Source: Pelodera strongyloides
Taxonomy: Eukaryota > Nematoda > Chromadorea > Rhabditida > Rhabditidae
DNA length: 64,000 nucleotides
Direction of reading: 5' to 3'
NCBI GenBank assembly: GCA_036852015.1
Contig: JAANDG010000312.1
Location: 104,704-168,703, forward strand
A program made the translations under genes and the position numbers. The notes beneath the pieces are model-generated. The model saw only the letters and a list, made by a program, of their open reading frames with translations. It was not told the origin of the DNA and did not search any database. How positions within the stretch are numbered: position 1 is the stretch's first letter; each line of letters begins with the position of its first letter. Of this stretch, positions 37,701 to 48,200 are shown piece after piece.

Positions 37701-40671
37701 CAAAGTAAACATCCTATCCTAGACAAGTAGAATATTGATAAAAAAATAATGGAATAACTGACTGGAATAAAAAAGAATGAAATAATTGATTTGTTGACAT
37801 TTAAAGAAATACTGTAGACGTACGGTTTGATTGATAGATGCCCGCTGTTTACAGTATTTCCTAAACGATGAACCCGATGTGGCGCTATCAGGAACAGCAG
37901 AAATGGGCATCTCGGCCTTTTTACAAGGAAGGACTTTTAAGTGAGATTGAATCATCCTTTTGTTTATCTTTACAAATATTTAGTAGCACAACAACAACAA
38001 CGAAAGTGGCACTATGTGGTTTGGAAAAAAAATGAGTCTGCTATCTTATAATGATGTTTGGGGGTTTATTCATTAAAGAAACGTGTTACGTTTTTTGTGT
38101 TGGGATGTTTGTGTTACTTTTTTTGTGGTAGGATGTTTTTGGGTTTATTCATAAAGTGTTACTTCTTATGAATAAGTTTATACAATATTGATATCTTTCT
38201 GTATCCGATGTGGATGTGTGCGTAAAGCTAATGAAGTTAAGTTAATGCTAAACGTTAATTCCAGGAAGTCTCACCTGCCACTTCGACTCGTCTCACAGAG
38301 TCGTTGTTATCGACCCGAGATCAGTAGTTCGGCATCGGAAGCCAGGTTGTATCGGGTTCATGAATTTACGAAGGTGAGTTTCAGAGAACTTATACTTGAT
38401 TGAAAATATCAGTTGATGAGTTTACAGTGGGTTTCAGAGAACTTATACTTGATTGAAAATACCAGTTCCTGGTTTTACAAAAGTGGGTTTCAGAAGTACT
38501 TGACTCTAATTGAAAACGCTGTTACATTGTTCAAATCAATGAGTTATGATGTTGTGGCCAGTATTCCACAGCGACAACGGTGTTGTTTCCATATATATGT
38601 GATAAATGAGTTTGAAATCAAATGGTTTATTACTGAAAGAAAAATCAATCAGCGCGAGTACAGACAAATAACAAAAATAAAATAGCACCAATACATTGCA
38701 AGCATACACCAGTATTTGTACGGTAAGGGTGACTAACATAATGCGAGTGTACTAACATAATGCGAGTGTGATAAAGGTATGCTTTTTATATAAGTTGATT
38801 GGATAATTTCGAAGTGTTTTAGGTGGAAATGTTCGTTGTCTGTCTTCCTGAGCACAGTGAGCAGGAGTTGCAAAAGATCGTTTCGGTGCAGAAGGAAATC
38901 TTTCAGAATCTCGGTGCACATGCAAAGTTAGTTAATTATCGGTGGCACTGTACTTTGTCAAGTCAAGTCAGTCTACTGTACGAACTACCCTAAAATTAGA
39001 CTTTATCCCGTTTGTTTACAGTTAGCGATTGTCCAATATACTCTTCAACGTAATTATCAAAAACTAGCCTTCCTCTTTTTTTTTTTACCTTTTTTTCTAC
39101 TTTCGGTCTATCCTTTGCTACGTTTACCGGGTTAATCGATTACCCTTAGACGATCATATTCTGTAGGTTGAGCAAGCTGTATGCTCGACCTCCACATTTC
39201 ATTTTATTCTGTTATCAGCGGTGATTCCTTGCCTCTAATTAGTAAGTTTGATAAACCAAAAGTTTGTCCCAGGTTATTGAACATGGCAACTGAGGAGCTG
39301 GGTCCCGCCGCTTATCAGAAGTACGATATCGAAGCATGGATGCCAGGCCGCAACGTGTATGGAGAAGTATCGTCTGCCAGTAATTGCACGGATTTCCAGG
39401 CGAGACGACTTAGTGAGTTTCATTTGTGATTCACGTCTAATTTTTAATTAGGGTCGAGTGGAAAACTTGCCTTTAAGGGCGCGTTCGGGATTGATTTTCC
39501 GAAAGGAAACTCGGCCAAATCCTCGTTCGGGATGGACTTTTTGGAAACGTTCCAATGCTTGGAGAAAACAAAAAATACAGTATGAATTAGCTTGCGAAAA
39601 ACGTTTCCCGCGCATATTTTTCAAATTTTCCATGCTAATTCATACTGTATTTTTTGTTTTCTCCAAGCATTGGAACGTTTCCAAAAAGTCCATCCCGAAC
39701 GAGGATTTGGCCGAGTTTCCTTTCGGAAAATCAATCCCGAACGCGCCCTAAATGATTTTTGAAACATAAATAAGTTTTCCAGACCCAAGCAGTCAAAATA
39801 AAAATAAAGCTGTCAAGTTCTATTATACCTACGCTTCACCTTCTGGAAAAATACAACGAATTCATATTTTAACTAAATATTAATTGAATTAGGCATAACA
39901 GTACAAAACTATGATTTAAGATTATTGCGTTAATAATAATAATAATTTATTGACACTATATAAAGTATATAAGTGTGCATCATACAAATACTACTAATAC
40001 TTACTACTACTATAGTTAGATACTACTTATATCTTTCCTGTTCTTTTTAGACATTCGCTACGTGGACGACGATGGCGAGGTGAAGCACGTGCACACATGT
40101 AATGGCACCGCGATGGCTTCAACCAGGGCATTGATTACTTTACTTGAAACTTATCAAAATGTAAGTCTGTGTAGTTGTAGTCTGTGGCAGGTTGAGAAAT
40201 TGTATGTCCGAGAACGGTACTATGTGGGGGTCAGAAATGAACTGAACCCTGGACGTGAACTGCACCGTTTCAGAGGATCCGGTTGATATAACCCGGTACT
40301 CTTTTTCTTTTTATATGCGGCGGATCAACCTCTATAGAGCACTCTGATAATGAGACAATATTTTCCAGTCAATTCCCTCGGGGAAATGTTCCCTGCGGAC
40401 AGAAAATTGAATTCTAATGTGAGAGTCGCAGGGAAAGAGACAGAAGTTTCCTCTCGGCGCTAGTATGAGAAGCCGTGGAGCCATATGTAAGCAGGCGTAA
40501 CCATTGTTGTAATTAAGTAAATACGCGCGGAACGGAAAGTTTATATAATAGTAATTGTATGCTGTACAGGAACGTCGTGGAATGGGAGATCTTCCCAGTT
40601 TCATCAAGGATCGACTTCCCGTGAAGAGACCGAAACCTGTCCGTTTTAGAACAGCTGCACCACTCTCGTAA
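26208..40671 (+). CDS. sars-2: Seryl-tRNA synthetase, mitochondrial type (428 aa)
   Basis: Eleven exons in phase: 26208-26299, 26605-26670, 26891-27011, 28000-28201, 37403-37557, 37855-37940, 38265-38373, 38823-38926, 39273-39412, 40051-40160 and 40570-40671. The first exon is a mitochondrial presequence: Arg/Ser/Thr-rich, no acid before Asp12, ending near SRQYSS. Exon 3 has the SerRS-typical RKGVGDID. Class II catalytic marks follow: LSGTAEMGI (the serine-binding TxE loop), RCYRPEIS with LYRVHEFTK (motif 2), [10 protein letters not shown], and [16 protein letters not shown] (motif 3). The enzyme charges mitochondrial tRNA-Ser. Most of the N-terminal tRNA-binding coiled coil is short. Intron 4 is 9.2 kb and holds two other genes. 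Exon 5 ends at a GC donor. The start is at a TTTTCAG acceptor downstream of the p62 gene, so it may be an operon partner. An insect-like SerRS paralogue role is less likely because the catalytic motifs are intact. Confidence 0.93.
27049..27213. repeat. Inverted-repeat MITE, GGGCGCGTTCGGGATTG family, short copy
   Basis: Begins TTAGGGCGCGTTCGGGATTG and ends with the inverted match. It lies in intron 3 of sars-2. A longer palindromic member with the same ends lies at 39477-39748. Confidence 0.8.
27240..27597 (+). mobile_element. tRNA-derived SINE with poly(A) tail
   Basis: The head has A-box TGGCTCACTGG and B-box GGTTCGAATCC about 42 bp apart. A ~250-bp tRNA-unrelated body follows, ending AATAAAGTGGTATTCAC and about 14 As. 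The head does not fold with a good acceptor stem. It lies in intron 3 of sars-2 on the same strand. The 105-codon open frame across it is probably not a gene. Confidence 0.75.
28765..34460 (-). CDS. Unrecognised disordered nuclear-type protein, nested in sars-2 intron 4
   Basis: Exons, read on the minus strand: 34460-34398, 34069-33887, 33631-33497, 33260-33183, 32923-32813, 32429-32214, one or more unresolved exons, about 30880-30624, 30492-30379, 30220-30044, 29915-29805, 29647-29521, 29293-29106 and 28872-28765 (TAA). Apart from the gap at 32213-30880 every junction keeps phase. The N-terminal third is very acidic (DEEEDV repeats, DDDDD, EEEEEE) with nuclear-signal-like KKPR and [10 protein letters not shown] patches and a helix ([15 protein letters not shown]). 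The rest is Pro/Tyr/Met/Gln-rich and low in complexity, with one acidic-hydrophobic motif ([15 protein letters not shown]) like a transcription activation domain. The last exon is charged and ends IVEKR. A transcription regulator is my inference; I recognise no family. A possible extra exon lies at about 31672-31580. Two separate genes either side of the gap cannot be ruled out. Confidence 0.6.
31174..31310. repeat. Perfect 31-bp inverted repeat pair
   Basis: 31174-31204 and 31280-31310 are exact reverse complements (GCCGTATTCACC... and ...GGTGAATACGGC), about 75 bp apart. Probably a small MITE. It lies in the unresolved intron of the nested minus-strand gene. Confidence 0.85.
31734..32024. 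repeat. Palindrome-rich CGGAAA/TTTCCG element
   Basis: Ends TCCGAGCATTTTCCG and CGGAAAATGCTCGG are inverted. The inside is built of CTCGGAAA units and a GAGCTCGGCCCG palindrome. Probably a MITE. It lies in the nested minus-strand gene where exons could not be resolved. Confidence 0.7.
33038..33099 (+). repeat. 30-bp tandem duplication
   Basis: Two exact head-to-tail copies beginning GACCGTCTAACCAGTGAACC, in an intron of the nested minus-strand gene. Confidence 0.9.
34691..34733 (+). repeat. Poly(T) run, about 43 nt
   Basis: Upstream of the nested minus-strand gene. On the minus strand it is poly(A), possibly the tail of an inserted retroelement, though I see no body next to it. Confidence 0.9.
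34948..35122. repeat. ~180-bp inverted-repeat MITE, copy 3
   Basis: Ends AAATACCGGTCGGTTCTTGA and TATTTCGCTTTAA. It lies between the two genes nested in sars-2 intron 4. Confidence 0.75.
35492..36441 (+). CDS. C6orf136-like (DUF2358, NTF2-fold) protein, probably mitochondrial (about 222 aa)
   Basis: Main exons 35549-35895 and 36124-36441 (TAG) are in phase. A two-codon first exon (ATG at 35492, donor 35496, 53-bp intron) completes the frame, or the start is the ATG at 35589. Near the N-terminus is [10 protein letters not shown], like a mitochondrial presequence cleavage region. A helix ([20 protein letters not shown]) is followed by a segment reminiscent of human C6orf136: VVFEDN, then an [11 protein letters not shown] helix, [14 protein letters not shown] and [13 protein letters not shown], before a highly charged C-terminal helix ([16 protein letters not shown]). 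C6orf136 has no settled function. The family call is by motif resemblance and is tentative. The gene lies whole, on the same strand, inside sars-2 intron 4, so it needs its own promoter or arises by alternative processing. Confidence 0.6.
38374..38520 (+). repeat. Intronic minisatellite of about 60 bp, 2-3 copies
   Basis: Imperfect direct repeats of TTTCAGAGAACTTATACTTG followed by ATTGAAAAT. The first begins in the donor region after exon 7 of sars-2, so the copies duplicate DNA starting at a splice site. Confidence 0.7.
39477..39748. repeat. Long palindromic MITE, GGGCGCGTTCGGGATTG family
   Basis: Two arms of about 114 bp are near-perfect reverse complements with a short centre (about 45 bp) near 39590-39637. 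The outer 17 bp match the element at 27049-27213. It lies in intron 9 of sars-2. A transcript would fold into a long hairpin. Confidence 0.9.
40230..40311 (+). repeat. Dispersed repeat, copy A
   Basis: TCAGAAATGAACTG, GCACCGTTTC, GGATCCGGTT, ATAACCCG and TACTCTTT occur in the same order at 42513-42580. It lies in the last intron of sars-2. Confidence 0.6.
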
Positions 40672-42204
40672 ACACTGTCTATAAACTATCGTTGATTAGG
40701 ATTAGAATACTGTTAGTTGCTTTAGATACTGGCTCAATGTAGTGTTGTATGGAAGTAGGCTTTGTGCTACCAGCGTTCTCACGGCTAGTCTGGGATAGAT
40801 CTTACAAGGGAAGCTTGTACCATAGCCTCCTCCTTTAGAGCCACAAGCCACAAATGTTTCTTTGACAAACATTGTTTGGCATGAAATTCTCGTGTTGTTA
40901 GAGAATGTCGGTTATGGCTCTGAATTCGAGTACGCCAATTTCCGCTCACAGACATCCTCCAAAAGTTGGGGCTCCGATATCTGGACTACTGTACCTGTAC
41001 CTGTAGACTAGAGTTTTTGTTTATTGTTAGGTTTGGAGTTTGGATCGTTTGCTTTGTTATGAAAGTAGGAAGTACTTGGAATTAAAACCTTCGCTCACCG
41101 TATTTGATTGGACACTTGCGGAATTGTTTGTTATAAGAAGTGACGGGTCGTCAATCATTATTTTGTTCTTATTGAATGAAGTAATTTTATATTTTCATGT
41201 ATTGTGTTGTTTTGTTTAGATGGGCCTAGTTACATTTAACTTTTTACTTTGCAAGAAGTTTACTTTTAATTCTTATTGTATTGGTTTGTAGTCTGTTCTG
41301 TGTAGATGATTTGTGCAGTTCATTTCGCTTTTCTTGTAAACGTTATTTTTGGATTACAACGTGAACGTAACAGAATGGAAGGCTTTTAATATCACAGCAC
41401 AACAAACATCAAAGATAATAAAGCCATTAAAGCGGTATAACATTCGGTTTTTGAAAAGTATTTGGACGCTGTATTTCAATGTAGAGTGTAGAGTATGCAA
41501 ATAACTCGGAGATCCTCCGCTATTTTTTTTGTATATTTATATTAACAGACAGTATTGCCGTTGTCCATCATACGTTTCAAAAACCGACCGTTATTTCGCT
41601 TTAAACTTAAATTCAAGTTGATCAAGAGTATTAAATTAAAACGGTCCCTGATGTGTCAATTGTGAATCTGGGAAATTGAGAAATTTGATATTATTTTGAT
41701 GATTGACGACGTTGGTGGAGACAAGATGTTTGTGAAGAGATCCATATAAAGCAAGTAATTAAAAAAAATTGTATCGAATTCGTAATGTATAGCTAAAGGT
41801 TATTATAATGGACGAAAAGCGAGTACAGCGAGCGAGTTTTGATGGAAAAATCATTGATATACCGTAGGACAGCATTGACAGTAGTAAACTATTGGCTATT
41901 GATGTACAGTACACATATAGTAGAATAAATGCAAAGACCCGCTTATGTAATTTGTGTATTATTATTTTCGAATCGCGTATGGTTAGCCTTACAATAGTGA
42001 ACTGGAAAATGACCAAAAAGAAACAGTTGCGTAAGAAGAAAACCCGTATTATTCGTAGCATATACTATCACTGAGCCGACGCAATATTGTTAGCCTTCGA
42101 CTAATAACTGTAGACTATGTTAGAGCCCTTACTGTATCTAATGTAGCTTAGCCTCAGCTTATGGTAATTACCATGATCATTAATAACTTTAAATCTAATT
42201 ATCT
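40672..42204. other. Convergent intergenic region (sars-2 / aminopeptidase 3' ends)
   Basis: Holds both 3' UTRs and a MITE copy. No exon is seen. AT-rich throughout. Confidence 0.6.
41427..41604. repeat. ~180-bp inverted-repeat MITE, copy 4 (divergent)
   Basis: Begins TTAAAGCGGTATAACATTCGG and ends ACCGACCGTTATTTCGCTTTA. Its ends match the family but the middle is more diverged than in other copies. Confidence 0.65.
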
Positions 42205-45200
42205 TCAAATAGTGGCATCACTAAAGAAGAACTCCTTGAGTATTCCGTTGGCCACTGATTCTTGCCATTGCAATTGCCTTTCCAGATATTCAATGTGCTT
42301 TTCCATTAGTCCACCCCAATTGGGGATAAGTGAGCGGACCTGAACAGACAATTCAGATACATGAAAAATATATATGTTGTATTTTTCGGACCAACTTAGG
42401 AGACTTGAAAGGTCATGCAAATTAATTTGCTACTTTTGTCAGGATCTCGCACCATTTGATCAGCTTCCCGAGAAAATTGGCCTCCGGGAAGTTTAGAGGC
42501 CAGAGTGTCCGGCTTCAGAAATGAACTGGACCCGGTGCACCGTTTCTGCGGATTCGGTTCTTATAACCCGCTACTCTTTATCTCACCAGTTCACAAAAAC
42601 TTTGTGATATATTTTTGGGTGTGCTTAGGTTAGTAAAGTTATTTTATCTGCCTAACCACTGAAACTGACCTGTTTCAGCTCGTCGACTGTCCGCACAGAA
42701 TGTAGTAGAATTTTGGATGCCGGCTGAGGAGCAGTAGTATTGGCAGAGAATAGTAAAACACGTTCTTTTAGTGGAAGTAGTCCTGAAAGGTAAAGGAAAT
42801 TATATCGATATAATTTCCAGGTTTTTTTTTCCAGGTTTGCAGCTTTCCACATATACATATCTTGAAGGGAAGGCACACTCAGAGTGATGTTAGAACGCGC
42901 ATTCCGACATTCCACCAATGATTTCACAGTAACTCACCAATATGTGTCCATAGCGCCGAGCGGAACATCTGATTGTGATGCAGGGAAAAGTCCGACTGAA
43001 ATATTTGCAATATAATAGGTAAATTTCAGTGGCTTCGACAAGGTACTATATGTTTTGCATCGTGTTACAGTATAAAATCATGGTTGCATACGACTTGCTA
43101 AGCGCCAGTGGGCTCTACTAGGCTTCAATCCTTCGAAGCAAAACCTTTAAGATCTTTACAAAACTAACTTGTAACGAAGAGGCGTAAACTGCTGCATTCT
43201 TAGTGGCGACAATCTGTTTCGCTGCGGTTCGTGCGAGTTCTGAGTCTCTGACACACGCTGCCAACTGGACGCTGATCGACCACTGGGTGCCGCCGACTCG
43301 GAGTTGCTGAGAAACGAGCTGCACCTAGAAAATGAGCAACTTCCTAAGGTAGATCTCCCTCTCTCTGTGTCTTATGTGTGTCTCTTCCCTCGCGCTCTCT
43401 CATTCTCTTATTGTCTTCTCTAAAGTTTTTTGACGAAACTGCGTGGAGGTCAAGATTTTTTTAAAGCGAAATACCAGCTGGTTTTTGAAACACGTCGTTT
43501 AGACCAGCATTCTCATGCAGCGTATGCAAATAAAGGTAAATTATAATAAAAAATCGAGCTAATTTCGAGCAATTAAATTAGCATAAACACGTAAGAATTC
43601 AGTTGTCCACGATGCGTTTCAAAAACCGGCCGGTATTTCATTTCGAACAATAATAGGGAGAAAGCATTTCAGTGAAAATTAAAAAAATTACCTCCTTCTG
43701 ATCGCCACTCGTGAATAAATAGTGACAAACGGCAGTCACTTGTCGATGTACATCATCTTGTAGAGAAGACGGATGCTGCATCCAGCGTTGGGTCTGCAAA
43801 CAAACATTTAGGGCTTAGGCTTAGGCTTAGGCTTAGGCATAGATCGCTTAGAGCTAGGCTATCAGCCAGATCCAGATGGTAGGACTGAAAATGAGTGGAA
43901 AATACTCAATCCGGTCCTTATTAGCTTAAAGCGAAACCCATCGAGTACACCAACATTCTTATGCAGCTTATGCAAATGAACATAAATTAGAATAAGAAAT
44001 CGAGCTATATTCGAGCAACTTTGCATAATCAGCTATACGTAAGAATTCAGTGCGTTTCAAAAACCGGCCGGTATTTCGCTAATAATTGATTGATGTCATA
44101 TTGTTAGGATACCTGCACATCCTGTTCACACGTCGGAAGGTTGGTGGCACAGCGAAGTTGATACAGTTTTGACAATCTGAAATCGTGTTATGATGTTATA
44201 TACCGTATACGTTGTCTATAAGGCATTTTATGTCGAACTGCAATTCTTTCTTGGGGGGGGGGGGAAGAGGTTGTAATCGCAAAGTTCTGAATAACGCCAC
44301 ACGAAAGGTGAAGCTAGCGAGCCTCGTAAGTCACAGGGCACTTCTCACTAAGCCGAGGATATGTTGTTGGGTACTCTAACATGCCCTACCCTAGCTACCC
44401 TCTACCTCTACTATGATACTTACCTTGTTGGTTCGATTAACCAGAGAGCTGCCAGCTCCGGTTCTGCTTGCGAATCATCTAATAGACGATCGAATTGGGC
44501 AACCACCGGATTCAGATATAAAAGGAGAGAAGAACTGATTGATGTACCTGCAAAGGAACCGATGAAATTATGCTGTCAAAAATATGTTACCTTACAATAG
44601 CTTTAAAAAATACTTTTAGAGGAGGTATTTCTAATTACCTCATAACAACAGTAGCTTATGTGTTGAACCAAACAAGAAAGATCAATAATACACAGGCGGA
44701 AATAAGGCATTTTTGATAGCTTTTTTAATATGATAGGAAAACAACGTGCTCACCTCGGAATGCATCAACTAGTCGGTAGACCGCATCAAGTCCCATTAGA
44801 GCGACGCCCAGCTCTGTCTCTTGGTTCAAGTATCTAAAAACATTTTTAATTTATTTGTAATTTTATTTAGAATTCCTTCGAAAGCAACCCAGTTGTATTC
44901 AAAAATGAAACAGGATGTCGATGGTGAAGCAAGTTCCGTTACTTGACTAAAGTTCAGTATAATAGAGTATTAATTACTGACCCCAATATGTACACATATA
45001 AATGTGGTGAGTTGGATTGTGAGAGATAGAATTCGGAGTCCACAATGATTTGCATACGCGATTTGGACGGAATCTCCAGATGGTTTTGGTGCAACTGAAA
45101 TTCGACGGATCGTTATCTATTTTTTTTCAACGTTCAACATTCAACGTAACGACATGTACACAAACAAACCGACAAAATTTCACCCGAGATTATAAGTATA

Positions 45201-48200
45201 AGGATGGGAATAATAAAATGCTTGATGTTATTTGAATTTGATGGCGCATCCCTAGTCGTCATCTACAGTAAGTAGCCTTACATCAGCATTAAAACTTAAA
45301 AAATCCTCCATGATACTACAGTTCTACGTGAAACTACAAACTCCAACCTATCCCCAAAAACTTCAAATTCTAGACAAAACCCACAAGTCTTGCTAGCATC
45401 TTCCAGTTTGCAATGTCATAGTTGACCCTGAATGGATATGTCCAATCCGGGTTCGCCAATAATGCCTGAGAGGGCGATAGTTCCACATCGGCAAATGATA
45501 CGGTTCTATTATGAAGCCAAAACTGGCGGACAACCTGAAAGAGTGTCTGGAACAGGAAAACAATGCAACTGTTATTATAGATATGTGAGTGCGGGTGCGA
45601 GTGCACCATACGCAACTCAGATGGTGAATGGCACAAGTAAACCTTCCTATGTCCTAGGAAAAACCGGTTGTGAAAAATGTGCCGTTGAGTAAAGGTTATT
45701 GATGCAAATCACATGATAATGCTATCTTATTATATAAAGTTGGGAGCTTTGTTTGTTTGTTTGTGCGTTTGTTTGAGTGTACGTTTGGATGATGTGCGTT
45801 ACGCTCAGGTTGTAGGATTGGTTCAGTAGTTCACGTTCCCGTGCACTGAGCCATCTCACTTCCCGAGCGCCCCTATCACAAACGTCCAAAAAAGGCTGCA
45901 TATGTGGAATATGTGTGGTGTATCGTTCGGGCGCGGTGGCGCGCAGCTCATATTAGGAAACAAAGAACACTCACAACTCAAGGAACTACCAAATCACAAT
46001 CCTTGACAACTTTTTATGAAATACTTTTTTGTAATCACTTCGTAGTCTAATTTTTCATTTACTCATTTTACAAAGATTTAGTCGACATATTTTGCAACAA
46101 AGCATTGAGTAATTCTCTGCACATTTCCCTTATTTCCCATGAAACGGGCGTCCAATCTTGAGCGATGTTTCGGTCGAACATTCAACAGAATTTCTTAATT
46201 TCGCGTAGTTTTTGCTTTAGTATGGATAATACACGGTATCACCTGTAACGTTCGACGACATTCTTTAGTTTAATACAGTTAAGGAAAAGATCTGTGACAA
46301 TTTTTTTAGGATTTCGGATTTTTTCTGCTTTATAGAGTCTAACGATTTGCAGACAGTTTAGGAGGAATACGTTCACCAGTTATATAAAGGGCACACTAAA
46401 ACTATGTTCGATCCCATGTTTAACATTCGTATAGGTTTCAAAAAGTAAAATAGCGGTCACTTATTCCGCTGCTTTTTTAGGTTATAGACTTATAGAGTCC
46501 AGCAAGTTGCAGACAATTTAGGAGAAATATAGTCAACAGAAACTAAGTTCTACCCCCGTGTTTGATATTGGTGTAGGTTTCAAAAGGAAAATAACAAAAG
46601 TGAAACTATTTCCTTCGGACAAATGTTTACTTCTAACTTATATAGCCCAGCGAAACATTGCGACGTATCATCCAGGCACTTATTCCTTTTTTTCTGAAAT
46701 TTTTGCGATATTATAGAGTCCAGCAAGTTGCAGACAATTTAGGAGGAATATAGTCAACAGAAACTAAGTTCTAACCCGTGTTCAATATTTGTATGGGTTT
46801 CAAAAAGAAATATGAGAGGCTGGAGACTCTTTATATAGAGATGTTTCTTCCTAACTTATTTGGCCCAGCGAAACATTGCGGCGTATCAGCCACGCGATAT
46901 TAAGCTGCTTTTAGTAGGCTTCGGCAATTTTTTCGGTCCTAGAGTAGAACAAGTTGCAGTCAATTTAGGAGGAATACAGTCAACATAAACTAAGATCTAT
47001 CCCCGTGTTTGATATCGGTGTAGGTTTCAAAAAGAAAAATAACAAAGATGAAAACATTTCCTTTGTGTAGATGTTTGCTTCTAACTTATATATCCCAGCG
47101 AAACATTGCGGCGTATCAGCTACGCGCTTATTCCGCTGCTTTTCGGTTTTGGAAATTTTTTGGTCGCTATATTAGTCCAACGATTTACAGGCAATTTAGG
47201 AGGAATATAGTCAACGTCCTAAAATGGGCGAACCAAAACTAAGTTCTATCCCCAGGAAACTATTCTTGCGAGAAATAGTTGCTTCTACTTATAGATATAG
47301 CCCGGTGAAACATAGCGACCATCAGCGAATATTGGAAAGACGCCTCAGGCGGCGGTAGCCGACTGGTGTTTGATAAGTAATTAGGTTAATTATTGTAATC
47401 AAAGTATAAAACTAAAGTTTTCGTTCATGTGCGCCGCATTTGCAGTGCTACATAAAGAGAACAAAACACAGTGGTAACAAAAACAACTAGTGCTTGTGTT
47501 TGCAAAATTGTGAAATCTACGGCATGGCGGCAGTCCTTGATTTATTGATTTTCTGATTTAATCAATGTTAGAGCAATAAAATAATTACAGTACCTGTCCC
47601 TCAGTGCTCTTTATTGATCCGAACATATAACTGAATGGAATGGTCCACAGATCAGAAGGTTCGCGCACCTAAGGACATAAAGATATTACAACTTTCGAAG
47701 TTCAAACGCATAAGCTGAAATAAGCTTCAGCTTTGTAATGGTTATATGTACGATATATCTGCTGTATAATTACAATTAGCTCATTTACAGTACCTGTACC
47801 TGTACCTGTACCTGCACAAAAAAAATGATTTTAAGCTTCTAAGAGTCACTCTCCGCTCAGAACCTCTAAACTCTGAACTCGGGGCTCCATAACACCTGAG
47901 CATTAACAATCAGTGACTGACTTTCCGTGTTTTCCTCAATTCCTCTCTTCGCTGTTCGATAAGTATTGAAGGCGACGGACGAATATTCTGAGCTTTTGTG
48001 GGAGTCTGAAACCACTTATTATAAATACCGTACTCCTATTGAATAGGCTAAGGCCTGTAATTTTTGTTAGTATTCCCTATTAAAGCGAAATACCAGCCGG
48101 TTTTTGAAACGCACCTCAAGTACTTGCATTCCTATGCATTTGTGCAACGTGGGGTGCATTGGGGTCTCTTTTTTATTCTAATTTTTGCTGATTTGCATAT

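Noticed and set aside
45432..45692. 86-codon plus-strand frame
   Set aside because: Antisense overlap with the aminopeptidase exon at 45534-45385 that encodes PFRVNYDIANW.
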